The notes beneath the pieces were generated by a model, which saw only the letters and a list, made by a program, of their open reading frames with translations, searched no databases and was not told the DNA's origin. From Paludibacter sp. (GTDB taxonomy: Bacteria; Bacteroidota; Bacteroidia; Bacteroidales; Paludibacteraceae), in assembly GCA_010365115.1 (NCBI GenBank), contig JAAFGX010000019.1, forward strand, positions 1 to 57,133: a stretch of 57,133 nucleotides of DNA. The letters are read 5' to 3'. The position numbers were made by a program, and so were the translations under genes. Positions 9,045 through 17,241 of the stretch are shown piece by piece (within the stretch, counting starts at the first letter, position 1; each line of letters begins with the position of its first letter).

Positions 9045-10064
9045 TTAATATGCCGATTCAAATTGCTCTAAGAACCTCACATCATTCTCGGAGAACATGC
9101 GAAGGTCTTTTACCTGATATTTTAAGTTGGTAATCCGTTCCACGCCCATTCCAAATGCATATCCTGAATAAATTTTTGAGTCAATTCCGCAGTTTTCCAA
9201 TACATTTGGATCAACCATACCACATCCCAAAATTTCTACCCAGCCGGTGTGTTTGCAAAACGGACAACCTTTTCCACCACAAATATTACAGGAAATATCC
9301 ATTTCGGCACTTGGTTCAGTAAACGGAAAATAGGAAGGACGTAAACGAATTTCGGTGTTTTCACCAAACATTTCTTTTGCAAAATAAATCAATGCTTGTT
9401 TAAGATCAGCAAACGAAACATCTTTGTCGATATAAAGTCCTTCAACCTGATGAAAAAAACAATGGGCACGATACGAAATGGCTTCGTTGCGAAAAACACG
9501 ACCTGGGAACAACATACGAATAGGTGGTTTTTTGTGTGCCATTACCCGCGATTGAACCGAAGATGTATGGGTACGAAGCAATACATCCGGATTTTGCTCA
9601 ATAAAAAAAGTGTCCTGCATATCACGTGCCGGATGTTCCGGTGGAAAATTTAATGCGCCAAACACATGCCAATCGTCCTCAATTTCAGGACCTTCGGTAA
9701 TGGTAAAACCAATGCGTGAAAAGATATCAATGATTTCGTTCTTTACCAACGATAACGGATGTCGGGTGCCGAGTTTTATAGGATCGGCACTGCGGGTTAA
9801 ATCCATTTTGCTTTCTACTGTCGCCGAACTGCTGAAGGCCTCTTTTAAATCATTTATTTTGTCTTGAGCCGAGTTTTTTAATTCGTTAAGCAATTGACCA
9901 ACTTCTCGTTTTTCTTCGTTGGCTACATTTCTAAAATCGTTAAAAAGCTCCGAGATTTGTCCTTTTTTACTGAGATATTTAATACGTAGTGTTTCCAGCT
10001 CTTCCTGATTGGAAGCAACCATTTGATTGATTTCTTCTAACAGTTCGTTAATCCTATTCTTCAT
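9045..10064 (-). CDS. pheS: phenylalanine--tRNA ligase alpha subunit
   Basis: 339 residues. The N-terminal 90 residues are a helical coiled-coil arm (IKYLSKKGQISELF and following). The class II catalytic core shows RTHTSSVQSR, a motif 2 region FRNEAISYRAHCFFHQVEGL, and a motif 3 region YAFGMGVERI. A Cys-rich insertion (CNICGGKGCPFCKHTGW) could bind zinc; this form is typical of PheS from Bacteroidetes and some other phyla. Together with PheT it charges tRNA-Phe. pheT is not in the window, so the two subunits are not adjacent. A minus-strand -7 box lies at 10157-10164. Confidence 0.97.
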   Translation of the reverse strand: MKNRINELLEEINQMVASNQEELETLRIKYLSKKGQISELFNDFRNVANEEKREVGQLLNELKNSAQDKINDLKEAFSSSATVESKMDLTRSADPIKLGTRHPLSLVKNEIIDIFSRIGFTITEGPEIEDDWHVFGALNFPPEHPARDMQDTFFIEQNPDVLLRTHTSSVQSRVMAHKKPPIRMLFPGRVFRNEAISYRAHCFFHQVEGLYIDKDVSFADLKQALIYFAKEMFGENTEIRLRPSYFPFTEPSAEMDISCNICGGKGCPFCKHTGWVEILGCGMVDPNVLENCGIDSKIYSGYAFGMGVERITNLKYQVKDLRMFSENDVRFLEQFESAY

Positions 10065-10156
10065 TTTTACTAACTTTATACAATGGATAGCGAAAAGCCT
10101 GTTTTCTAAATGTTTATATATTCATTTGCAGGCTCTTGCAGTTGTCTTTAAGCCTG

Positions 10157-10164
10157 CAAAAGTA
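10157..10164 (-). promoter_or_regulatory. -7 promoter box for pheS
   Basis: Minus-strand TACTTTTG, about 93 bases before the pheS start. A perfect 7-bp dyad, GCAGGCT (10128-10134) with AGCCTGC (10151-10157), begins at the box and covers the expected start site. It could be an operator or a 5' leader hairpin. Confidence 0.5.
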
Positions 10165-10237
10165 ATCATTTTTCAGTAAAAATTAGTCCTGTTTGAAAAA
10201 ATATAGTTATAAAACATATTTTATCTGAATTTTGCCT

Positions 10238-10245
10238 TATATTTG
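10238..10245 (+). promoter_or_regulatory. -7 promoter box for the DUF2461 gene
   Basis: TATATTTG, 23 bases before the ATG at 10269. The -33 element is weak. Confidence 0.5.
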
Positions 10246-10268
10246 TAAATTACATAAATAAAAACTGT

Positions 10269-10943
10269 ATGAATATTGATAATATACTTCGATTTCTGAA
10301 AGAATTGAAAATCAACAATAACAGGGAATGGTTTGCCGAAAATAAGACGTGGTATGATCAGGTTCGCACTGAATTTGAATTTATTAGTAAAGATTTAATA
10401 CTTGAAATTTCTAAATTCGATGAAGATATAAAACATGTAGAAGTAAAAGATTGTGTTTTCAGAATTTATAGAGATACACGCTTTTCGCACGATAAAACCC
10501 CTTACAAAAGTCATTTCGGTGTGTTTGTTGCATCTGACGGTGGACGCAAAAGTCAGCGTGGAGGCTATTATCTTCATCTCGATCCCGATGGATGTTTTGT
10601 AGCTGTTGGAGTTTGGAGCCCTGAAACTGCTTTGCTAAAAGCTTTGAGACAAAGCGTTTATGATAATATTGATGAATTGAATGTAATAAGGAATAACCCT
10701 GAATTCTCAGAATATTTCAAAAATTTTTTCGATGAAGATAAGCTCAAAACCGTCCCAAAAGGTTTTCCAAAGGATTTTGAGGAAGCAGAATTGCTTAAGT
10801 TGAAACACTACATGGTAGAGTACAAATTAGAAGAAGCGCTTCGAGATAAAGAAGATTTTGTTCAGCAAGTAGCCTCAATAATAAAAAATGCATATCCATT
10901 AAATACATTTTTGAATTATACAGTTGATGAGTTTAGCAAGTAG
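10269..10943 (+). CDS. DUF2461 family protein
   Basis: 224 residues, soluble. It matches the DUF2461/TIGR02453 family by overall pattern: FLKELKINNNREWFAENK at the N-terminus, then VFRIYRDTRFSHDKTPYKSH, GGYYLHLDPDGCFVAVGVW, and a C-terminal helical part. The biochemical function of this widespread family is unknown to me. It is monocistronic as far as can be seen, with divergent pheS upstream and 169 bases before the next gene. Confidence 0.85.
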   Translation: MNIDNILRFLKELKINNNREWFAENKTWYDQVRTEFEFISKDLILEISKFDEDIKHVEVKDCVFRIYRDTRFSHDKTPYKSHFGVFVASDGGRKSQRGGYYLHLDPDGCFVAVGVWSPETALLKALRQSVYDNIDELNVIRNNPEFSEYFKNFFDEDKLKTVPKGFPKDFEEAELLKLKHYMVEYKLEEALRDKEDFVQQVASIIKNAYPLNTFLNYTVDEFSK

Positions 10944-11112
10944 ATTATAGTTGATACTTTTCCAAAGTTTCTTTTGATTTTCGAAAAGTTGATATTAATA
11001 TTTAGTAATTGATATTTTATAGTTAAAAGACAATTGAAACTATGACTAGTATCAGATATTTGAAAACATAACATCCCAATAAACCAATAACATATCACAT
11101 AACCCCAAACAT

Positions 11113-11559
11113 ATGATTTTAGACACTTTAGATAATGCCGGATTGTATGAATTCATCCATCCGAGATTTAAACAAGCTTTTGATTTTTTGAGAAAAACAG
11201 ATTTAGTCGCACTTCCGTTAGGAAAAATTGAATTAGATGGTACTAAACTATTTGTAAATGTGGTGGAAATTACCGGAAAATCAGCTGACGTTGCCCGAAT
11301 GGAAACACATAATAATTATATAGACATTCAAGTCCCGATAAGTGCATTGGAAACAATGGGCTGGATTGCCGGAAATGTATTAAAAGAAGTAACAGAACCC
11401 TATATTGCTGACAAAGATGTTAGCTTTTTTGCTGACAAGGCAACAAACTTTATTGTTGTTCAACCGTTAGAATTTGCAGTGTTTTTTCCATCCGATGGGC
11501 ATCAGCCAGGTATTGCAGAAGGCAATCTCAAAAAGATTATAGTCAAAGTATTGACTTAA
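11113..11559 (+). CDS. YhcH/YjgK/YiaL family protein
   Basis: 148 residues, a cupin-like beta-sandwich family (DUF386, including EbgC). Visible signatures are GKIELDGTKLFVNV, the conserved E-x-H in RMETHNNYIDIQVPISG-like sequence (here METHNNYIDIQVPIS), and a C-terminal AVFFPSDGHQPG with the conserved His. E and H residues in these positions bind a metal. Some relatives act in sialic acid or galactoside catabolism, so a sugar-related role is plausible but unproven. It lies 60 bases upstream of the branching enzyme gene. Confidence 0.85.
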   Translation: MILDTLDNAGLYEFIHPRFKQAFDFLRKTDLVALPLGKIELDGTKLFVNVVEITGKSADVARMETHNNYIDIQVPISALETMGWIAGNVLKEVTEPYIADKDVSFFADKATNFIVVQPLEFAVFFPSDGHQPGIAEGNLKKIIVKVLT

Positions 11560-11619
11560 AATTCATTTTTATTATTTTATAAAAGCTTTATGCACTGAGT
11601 TTATTAATATTTTACATTT

Positions 11620-13620
11620 ATGAAAGATCTTGCAATCATTAAATCTGATCCATGGCTAAAGCCTTATGCTGGTGCAATTGTTGGACGTCATGAATATTTC
11701 GAAAAAACAGAACAAATATTAGTCGGCACAAGTCAGAATTTATCTGATTTTGCCACTGGTTATTTGTATTTTGGATTACACCGGTTGTCTGATAGTTGGG
11801 TTTTTCGGGAATGGGCACCAAATGCAACTGCTATTTTTCTAATTGGTGATTTTAATAATTGGCAGAGACATCCCGATTATCAACTCAAAAAACTGCAACA
11901 AGGGATTTGGGAAATTCGTCTGCCTGAATATGCTATGACTCATTCTCAGTTGTATAAATTATTAGTGGAATGGGAAGGTGGCAATGGTGAGCGTATTCCT
12001 GCATGGTCGCGTAGAGTGGTGCAAGATGATTTTACAAAAATATTCAGTGCCCAGGTTTGGAGTCCTTTACAGCCTTATGTTTTTAAAATTAAGGATTTTA
12101 AGCCCCAGACCGAACCGCTTTTAATCTACGAATGTCATATTGGAATGTCTAGTTCCGAAGAAAAGGTTTCTACCTATGATGAATTTCGAGTAAATGTTTT
12201 ACCGAGAGTAGAACGTGCCGGATACAATTGCATTCAGATAATGGCTATTCAGGAGCATCCATATTATGGTTCATTTGGATATCATGTTTCAAGTTTTTTT
12301 GCGGCTTCTTCACGTTTTGGAACGCCGGAAGAATTAAAACATTTAATTGATGATGCTCATGAAATGGGCATTTCAGTTATTATGGATATTGTACATTCAC
12401 ATGCTGTGCGCAATGAAGTGGAAGGTCTTGGTCGTTTCGATGGAACGCCATACCAATATTTTCACGGCGGTTCACGCAGGGAACATCCTGCATGGGATTC
12501 ACTTTGCTTTGATTATGCGAAACCTTCAGTACTTCACTTCTTGCTTTCAAACTGTAAATTTTGGTTGGAAGAATACAAGTTTGATGGATATCGTTTCGAT
12601 GGAGTAACTTCTATGTTGTATCGAAGTCATGGATTAGGCGAGGATTTTAATGGTTATGAGTCGTATTACAACATGAATCAGGATGGTGATGCAATTTGTT
12701 ACCTCACGTTGGCTAATAAACTTATTCACGAAGTTAATCCGAACGCAATTACTGTGGCCGAAGAAGTGAGTGGAATGCCAGGTTTGGCTACAACAGTAGA
12801 AGATGGTGGAATTGGATTTGATTATCGGATGGCAATGGGAATACCTGATTTCTGGATAAAACTGATTAAAGAAGTAAAAGATGAGGATTGGAAAGTCGGT
12901 CGTATTTTCTGGGAACTGACCAACCGACGTGCCGAAGAAAAAACAATTTCTTATGCCGAAAGTCACGATCAGGCATTGGTGGGTGATAAAACCATTTTGT
13001 TCCGGTTAATTGACGCAGAAATGTACTGGCACATGCAAAGAGGAGACTCTACACTTATTGTGGATAGAGGAATTGCATTGCATAAAATGATTCGACTGAT
13101 AACAGCAACCACCATTAATGGGGGTTATCTGAATTTTATGGGTAACGAATTCGGACATCCCGAATGGATTGATTTTCCACGCGAAGGAAATGGATGGTCG
13201 CATAAATATGCCCGCAGACAATGGGAATTGGTTGATAATGAAAAAAATCTTTATAATGCTCTTGGAGAATTTGATCATTCTATGATCTCATTGATTAATT
13301 CTGTTTCGAAATTTAATTTAATGCCGGTACAGCAACTCTGGGATAAGGAAAATGATCAGATTTTGGCTTATCAAAGAGGGAATTTGATATTTGTTTTCAA
13401 TTTTAATGGCACTAAATCATTTACTGATTATGGAATTTTAGTTGGGAAAGGAAATTACAAAATCGTACTAAATACTGATGAAGAATTATTTGGTGGTTTC
13501 AATTTAATAGATGAAACTGTAATACATTCTACACTTCAGGATACGAAACAACCTACCGGTAAAGAATGGTTGAAATTATATATTCCTGCCAGAACGGCTT
13601 TTGTATTAAAAAAACAATAG
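11620..13620 (+). CDS. glgB: 1,4-alpha-glucan branching enzyme, eukaryote-like (GH13)
   Basis: 666 residues. It makes alpha-1,6 branches in glycogen. An N-terminal CBM48-like domain is seen (FREWAPNATAIFLIGDFNNW), then the GH13 barrel. The catalytic residues sit in YRFDGVTSM (nucleophile Asp, about residue 327), VAEEVSG (acid/base Glu, about 380) and ESHDQALVGDK (Asp, about 450). A C-terminal beta domain ends the protein. The length and motif spellings (GYHVSSFFAASSRFGTPEEL, MGNEFGHPEWIDFPREGN) resemble eukaryotic GBE1-type enzymes rather than the E. coli GlgB type; this form is common in Bacteroidetes. No other glycogen gene is adjacent. Confidence 0.95.
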   Translation: MKDLAIIKSDPWLKPYAGAIVGRHEYFEKTEQILVGTSQNLSDFATGYLYFGLHRLSDSWVFREWAPNATAIFLIGDFNNWQRHPDYQLKKLQQGIWEIRLPEYAMTHSQLYKLLVEWEGGNGERIPAWSRRVVQDDFTKIFSAQVWSPLQPYVFKIKDFKPQTEPLLIYECHIGMSSSEEKVSTYDEFRVNVLPRVERAGYNCIQIMAIQEHPYYGSFGYHVSSFFAASSRFGTPEELKHLIDDAHEMGISVIMDIVHSHAVRNEVEGLGRFDGTPYQYFHGGSRREHPAWDSLCFDYAKPSVLHFLLSNCKFWLEEYKFDGYRFDGVTSMLYRSHGLGEDFNGYESYYNMNQDGDAICYLTLANKLIHEVNPNAITVAEEVSGMPGLATTVEDGGIGFDYRMAMGIPDFWIKLIKEVKDEDWKVGRIFWELTNRRAEEKTISYAESHDQALVGDKTILFRLIDAEMYWHMQRGDSTLIVDRGIALHKMIRLITATTINGGYLNFMGNEFGHPEWIDFPREGNGWSHKYARRQWELVDNEKNLYNALGEFDHSMISLINSVSKFNLMPVQQLWDKENDQILAYQRGNLIFVFNFNGTKSFTDYGILVGKGNYKIVLNTDEELFGGFNLIDETVIHSTLQDTKQPTGKEWLKLYIPARTAFVLKKQ

Positions 13621-13708
13621 GAATTTTTGCAAACTTTTTGTTTTGAGAAGAACTCCTAACCTGGACAAGCCAGAACCAATGGAGTACTCGACATCCCGCC
13701 CAAGCGGG

Positions 13709-13750
13709 AGAACCAAGATGTTAGACAAAAGAGCCAAGATGTACAACAAA
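13709..13750. repeat. degenerate heptanucleotide array
   Basis: Six consecutive 7-base units: AGAACCA, AGATGTT, AGACAAA, AGAGCCA, AGATGTA, CAACAAA. Units share the AGA start and strict spacing. Two further related stretches upstream (13646-13680) look decayed. The unit wording matches the array at 15507 on the opposite strand. Confidence 0.6.
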
Positions 13751-13982
13751 AGAAAATTAATAAAGATATTTTTCTATTACAAAATTTTATATTAACTTGA
13801 TTATCGATTAATTGCAACTTTTAAAGTACGTCAAAAATAATTTATATTGTGCCAAAAAATACATCAATTTGAGAGTTTATGCACTAAAACTATTGAAATC
13901 GAAATTTAGAAAGCGCTAAGAAGCATGTTCTTTGCTGGTTCTTCACTATTAGTGCATCTTGTAATACCATGCCCGACATACA

Positions 13983-14020
13983 AAAAACGACATACAACCA
14001 TAAAGTCGTATATCGTTTTT
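13983..14020 (+). terminator. possible terminator hairpin downstream of glgB
   Basis: Arms 13983-13998 and 14005-14020 pair with two mismatches, and the right arm ends in five T. It is 360 bases after the glgB stop, so its assignment to glgB is uncertain. Confidence 0.35.
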
Positions 14021-14152
14021 ACAAATCTTATTTCAAATTAACCGATTAACTCCGTATTACCAATTACAATCCAGCACAATAAATGGAGTTGAAATTTACA
14101 TTATCTTATATTTTGGTAATGCTACTCTCACGCAAAAAAATGAATTAGAATA

Positions 14153-14178
14153 GTCCCCCTTTAGGGATTTAGGGGGCT
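14153..14178. repeat. GC-rich dispersed element, copy 1
   Basis: A 26-base copy of an element with CCCCCT and AGGGGG arms separated by TTAGGGATTT. It lies 5 bases beyond the serS stop codon. Related copies are at 15615, 24516, 24615 and, in part, 47283. It could form a hairpin at the 3' end of serS mRNA, but there is no T tract, so I do not call it an intrinsic terminator. Confidence 0.7.
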
Positions 14179-14183
14179 GTTTT

Positions 14184-15455
14184 CTAATCAATCATTTCAA
14201 ATCTAGTATAAGGAACCAATGCTTTTGGAATGCGGATACCATCCGGAGTTTGGTTATTTTCCAACAAAGCCGCAACGATGCGTGGCAAAGCCATTGCACT
14301 ACCATTCAAGGTATGAACTAGTTGTGTTTTTTTGTCAGCAGTGCGATAGCGACATTTTAAGCGATTGGCCTGATAACTTTCGAAATTCGAAACCGAACTG
14401 ACTTCCAACCAACGTTCCTGTGCTGCTGAATAAACTTCAAAATCGAATGTCAATGCAGATGTAAAACTCATATCTCCACCGCAAAGACGAAGAATGCGCC
14501 ACGGTAATTCGAGTTTTTCGACTAATGTTTGCACATAACTTACCATCTGGTCAAGCGTTTCGTACGATTTATCCGGATGTTGAATTTGCACAATTTCCAC
14601 TTTGTCGAATTGGTGCAAGCGGTTTAAACCACGCACATCTTTTCCGTACGAACCAGCTTCGCGACGAAAACAAGCTGAATAAGCGGTATTTTTAATTGGT
14701 AATTCGTTTTCGTTCAACAATACATCGCGGTAGATATTCGTAACTGGAACTTCAGCTGTCGGAATCAAATATAAATCATCCACCGTACAATGGTACATTT
14801 GACCTTCTTTATCAGGCAATTGTCCGGTTCCATAACCCGAAGCGGCATTCACCACATAAGGCGGTTGCACTTCCAGGTAACCGGCTTCCATGGCATTATC
14901 CAGAAAGAAATTAATCAAAGCGCGTTGCAAGCGGGCACCTTTTCCTTTGTAAACAGGAAATCCTGCACCCGAAATTTTCACACCCAATTCGAAATCAATC
15001 AAATCATATTTTTTAGCTAAATCCCAATGCGGAACTGCACCTTCGTACAAATCAGGCATTTTACCACCAGTACGTTCCACCAAATTATCCTCTGGAAGTT
15101 TTCCGGCAGGAACACTAGCGTGAGGCAAATTCGGAATCTGCACTAACAAATCGTTCAGCTTTTGTTCGGTTGCAGTAAGTTGATCATCGAAAGTTTTGAT
15201 AGTTTCTTTCAATTCCACCGTTTTTTCTTTTGCCTGAGTTGCTTCATCTTGTTTGCCTTGTTTCATTAGCATACCAATTTCTTTCGACAGGTTATTTAAT
15301 TCGGCCGAAGCAGAATCTACTTTTACCTGGGTGGACTTGCGAAGATTATCCAACTCCAGTACCTGAGCGATAATGGCAGTTCCGTCGAAATTCTTCTTTG
15401 CCAAACGAACAATTACTTCGTCGGTATTTTCGGTGATATATTTGAGTGTTAACAT
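14184..15455 (-). CDS. serS: serine--tRNA ligase
   Basis: 423 residues. The N-terminal 110 residues form the long antiparallel coiled-coil tRNA-binding arm. The class II core follows: a motif 1 region GARLQRALINFFLDNA, TAEVPVTNIY, motif 2 in FRREAGSYGKDVRGLNRLHQ, then the motif 3 region NGSAMALPRIVAALLENNQ. The length is normal for SerRS. It charges tRNA-Ser and tRNA-Sec. It lies downstream of the rplU-rpmA operon but is separated from it by a strong terminator, so it should have its own promoter; none with a clear TAnnTTTG is visible. Confidence 0.97.
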   Translation of the reverse strand: MLTLKYITENTDEVIVRLAKKNFDGTAIIAQVLELDNLRKSTQVKVDSASAELNNLSKEIGMLMKQGKQDEATQAKEKTVELKETIKTFDDQLTATEQKLNDLLVQIPNLPHASVPAGKLPEDNLVERTGGKMPDLYEGAVPHWDLAKKYDLIDFELGVKISGAGFPVYKGKGARLQRALINFFLDNAMEAGYLEVQPPYVVNAASGYGTGQLPDKEGQMYHCTVDDLYLIPTAEVPVTNIYRDVLLNENELPIKNTAYSACFRREAGSYGKDVRGLNRLHQFDKVEIVQIQHPDKSYETLDQMVSYVQTLVEKLELPWRILRLCGGDMSFTSALTFDFEVYSAAQERWLEVSSVSNFESYQANRLKCRYRTADKKTQLVHTLNGSAMALPRIVAALLENNQTPDGIRIPKALVPYTRFEMID

Positions 15456-15506
15456 CTTTTTTCAATTTACTATTTAGTCATTTACCATATATTATTTAAG
15501 ACAAAG

Positions 15507-15537
15507 TCTTGGTTCTTGACTCTTGGTTCTATTGTCT
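15507..15537. repeat. degenerate heptanucleotide array
   Basis: Four 7-base units TCTTGGT, TCTTGAC, TCTTGGT, TCTATTG plus TCT. Read on the minus strand this is AGACAATAGAACCAAGAGTC and onward, the same AGAxCCA wording as the array at 13709. It lies between the rpmA terminator and serS. Confidence 0.65.
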
Positions 15538-15584
15538 AAAAAAAAATCTCCCGCAATTTTACTCTACGGTAAAACAACAGGAGA
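15538..15584 (-). terminator. intrinsic terminator of the rplU-rpmA operon
   Basis: On the minus strand, arms TCTCCTG/CGGGAGA and GTTTTAC/GTAAAAT form a two-part stem of 14 pairs. Nine T follow (complement of the A run 15538-15546). It lies 60 bases after the rpmA stop. Confidence 0.85.
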
Positions 15585-15614
15585 ATTATTTTGGGCTACA
15601 AAACACAGCCTTTA

Positions 15615-15642
15615 AGTCCCCCTTGAGGGATTTAGGGGGCTT
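15615..15642. repeat. GC-rich dispersed element, copy 2
   Basis: AGTCCCCCTTGAGGGATTTA followed by GGGGGCTT. It differs from copy 1 at a single internal position over the shared core. It directly abuts the rpmA stop codon, as copy 1 nearly abuts that of serS. Confidence 0.7.
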
Positions 15643-15643
15643 C

Positions 15644-15913
15644 TTAGTTTGCAGCTGTTTCGATTGGTTTTACAGAAACAAATGACTTGTTGTCTTTCTT
15701 TTTTCTGAATTCTACGATTCCGTCTTTTAATGCGAACAAGGTGTGATCTTTACCCATACCAATGTTTTCACCAATGTGGTGAACTGTTCCGCGTTGACGA
15801 ACGATAATGTTACCTGCTTTTGCAAATTGACCACCGTAAATTTTCACGCCTAGTCGTTTGCTTTCCGATTCACGTCCGTTTCTTGAGCTACCCGCCCCTT
15901 TCTTATGTGCCAT
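15644..15913 (-). CDS. rpmA: 50S ribosomal protein L27
   Basis: 89 residues. The start [20 protein letters not shown] is the conserved N-terminus of L27 that reaches the peptidyl-transferase centre, followed by [20 protein letters not shown] and [20 protein letters not shown]. No cleavable N-terminal extension of the Firmicutes type is present. It lies 20 bases downstream of rplU in the standard rplU-rpmA operon. Confidence 0.98.
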   Translation of the reverse strand: MAHKKGAGSSRNGRESESKRLGVKIYGGQFAKAGNIIVRQRGTVHHIGENIGMGKDHTLFALKDGIVEFRKKKDNKSFVSVKPIETAAN

Positions 15914-15933
15914 TTTCTTCTAAATTTTATCGG

Positions 15934-16248
15934 TTAAGCTACAATTTCTTTGATTAATAATTCTGTAAAGTTTTGACGGTGACCGTTGCGTTTGCGGTAT
16001 CCTTTGCGACGTTTTTTGTGGAAAACGATTACTTTTTCGCCACGAACGTGCGATAATACTTCACAAACAACTTTTGAACCTTCAACTACTGGAGCACCTA
16101 CTGTGATAACACCTTCGTTGTCGATTAACAACACCTTGTCAAATTCTACCTGAGAACCTCTTTCGGCCTCTTCCATGCGATGGATAAACAGTCTTCTTCC
16201 GGCTTCCACCTTGAACTGTTGTCCTAAAATCTCTACGATTGCGTACAT
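15934..16248 (-). CDS. rplU: 50S ribosomal protein L21
   Basis: 104 residues from the ATG at 16248, which opens [19 protein letters not shown] as in other L21 proteins. A longer frame from 16299 would add 17 unrelated residues and is rejected. The conserved C-terminal [20 protein letters not shown] is present. It is the first gene of the rplU-rpmA operon. The promoter at 16332-16362 gives a leader of roughly 75-80 bases that can fold and may regulate translation. Confidence 0.97.
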   Translation of the reverse strand: MYAIVEILGQQFKVEAGRRLFIHRMEEAERGSQVEFDKVLLIDNEGVITVGAPVVEGSKVVCEVLSHVRGEKVIVFHKKRRKGYRKRNGHRQNFTELLIKEIVA

Positions 16249-16264
16249 TATTTTAACGACTTTT

Positions 16265-16315
16265 CTGATTACATCGGGAAGGTGAGTTGCCATTGGCATT
16301 GCTTCTTGAGTACCT
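16265..16315 (-). promoter_or_regulatory. possible structured rplU leader
   Basis: On the minus strand, GGAAAAGGT (16307-16315) can pair with ACCTTCC farther down (16272-16278), enclosing a TGCC/GGCA hairpin. This is a candidate r-protein leader just upstream of rplU. Pairing was found by eye only. Confidence 0.3.
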
Positions 16316-16331
16316 TTTCCGAAACGGACTG

Positions 16332-16362
16332 CAAAAATACAACTTTATTTTTAATTTACAAA
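16332..16362 (-). promoter_or_regulatory. promoter of rplU-rpmA
   Basis: Minus-strand TTTG (16359-16362), a 19-base spacer, then TATTTTTG (16332-16339): an exact Bacteroidetes consensus promoter. Confidence 0.85.
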
Positions 16363-16426
16363 GAGTTTAGCAGAAATATTATTTATACACGAAACAGAAC
16401 CTTTCCTTACTGATTTTCAGACATAA

Positions 16427-16461
16427 AAAAATAAACTTCGAAGATTTCGGAGTTTATTTTT
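16427..16461. terminator. terminator downstream of the SRPBCC gene
   Basis: Arms 16427-16440 and 16448-16461 pair with one mismatch, with A/T tracts on both sides. It lies 22 bases after the stop codon of the minus-strand gene at 16484. Confidence 0.8.
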
Positions 16462-16483
16462 CATTCAATTTTCTGTGTCCTTT

Positions 16484-17014
16484 TTATTTTTCGCTTAGCA
16501 TTTTGAGTTTTGAAAGTCCATTATCCCAATCTTTTCCCATGTTTTTTTCCATATCCATAAAAAGATTCATCAGATTAAACGGATAAGAAATAGATCCTGT
16601 CATTCCCCATGTGGCATTTGTCGATGCACCTTCGGGTATTAATTTCACATATGCCTTTCCATTGCTTTCGTTAGGTTTTGTGAAATTCAGTTCCGTTTCG
16701 AACAACAGTGGTTTTTCCACTTTTGCAATGGTTTGACTGCCACTTCCAACAATGCCGCTTTCCCAACTTTGTTTTGCTCCAATTGTACCATCCATTCCAG
16801 TCATTTCCTTTTTCATATTGGGGTCATGATCGTTCCACGGACTCCATTTGTCCAGTGCAGTTAAACTGTTTGCATTTACCCATACCGAATCTACGGGCGC
16901 ATTAATGGTAATTGATTTTTCGTACGAAAAATCTTTAGGGACAAATAATGCTACTATTAACGGGATAGCAATTATTATTAAAAGCCCCATACCTACTTTT
17001 TTTATTGTGTTCAT
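16484..17014 (-). CDS. SRPBCC (START-like) family protein with N-terminal membrane segment
   Basis: 176 residues. The N-terminal hydrophobic stretch VGMGLLIIIAIPLIVALFVP is either a membrane anchor or an uncleaved signal. The rest reads as a polyketide-cyclase/SRPBCC domain: ITINAPVDSVWVNANSLTAL, WSPWNDHDPNM, MDGTIGAKQSWESG and a C-terminal helix FMDMEKNMGKDWDNGLSKL. These domains bind hydrophobic ligands; the ligand is unknown. It is monocistronic. Confidence 0.8.
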   Translation of the reverse strand: MNTIKKVGMGLLIIIAIPLIVALFVPKDFSYEKSITINAPVDSVWVNANSLTALDKWSPWNDHDPNMKKEMTGMDGTIGAKQSWESGIVGSGSQTIAKVEKPLLFETELNFTKPNESNGKAYVKLIPEGASTNATWGMTGSISYPFNLMNLFMDMEKNMGKDWDNGLSKLKMLSEK

Positions 17015-17170
17015 AATTCTATTTATTTTTTAAAAACAACATAATAATATCACTAAACACATATTACCGAAAAAAGTTGATATTTAAGTTAAGATAATGG
17101 TTGCAATTTTGATTTTTCCACTACATCTGAAGTTTCAACCGATTGATTCTCTTTTCACGCAAAAAATAGC

Positions 17171-17178
17171 TATTTTTG
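17171..17178 (+). promoter_or_regulatory. -7 promoter box for hisB
   Basis: TATTTTTG, 63 bases before the hisB ATG. Upstream TTTTC at 17152-17156 is a weak -33 candidate. Confidence 0.5.
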
Positions 17179-17241
17179 TACGCCGTTCAAAGGGATTAAT
17201 ATGAACATGCAACAACTTCAAATATAATTTATTACAACAAT

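Larger units (their letters stand above)
13621..14152. other. 531-base intergenic region with repeats and hairpins, no gene
   Basis: No convincing coding sequence lies between glgB and serS, which converge. From left to right it contains a perfect 5-bp GC hairpin at 13695-13708 (CCCGC/GCGGG), a 7-bp-period array at 13709-13750, AT-rich sequence, and an imperfect hairpin with arms 13983-13998 and 14005-14020 (14 of 16 paired, followed by T residues). The last could be the distal terminator of glgB. The GC-rich dispersed element at 14153 follows. Confidence 0.5.

Noticed and set aside
9396..9867. Plus-strand frames opposite pheS
   Set aside because: They are mirror frames of a clearly conserved gene and have no promoter, motif or start signal.
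11040..11112. Further heptad array upstream of the YhcH gene
   Set aside because: A weak 7-base rhythm with AACC/ACAT words can be imagined, but units are too degenerate to claim by eye.
14153..14178. Intrinsic terminator of serS
   Set aside because: The GC arms could pair, but no T tract follows on the minus strand and the same sequence occurs inside a coding region at 24615, so it is better called a dispersed element.
16249..16299. Longer L21 with 17 extra N-terminal residues
   Set aside because: The extra part has no family resemblance and lies in a foldable leader; MYAIVEI is the normal L21 start.
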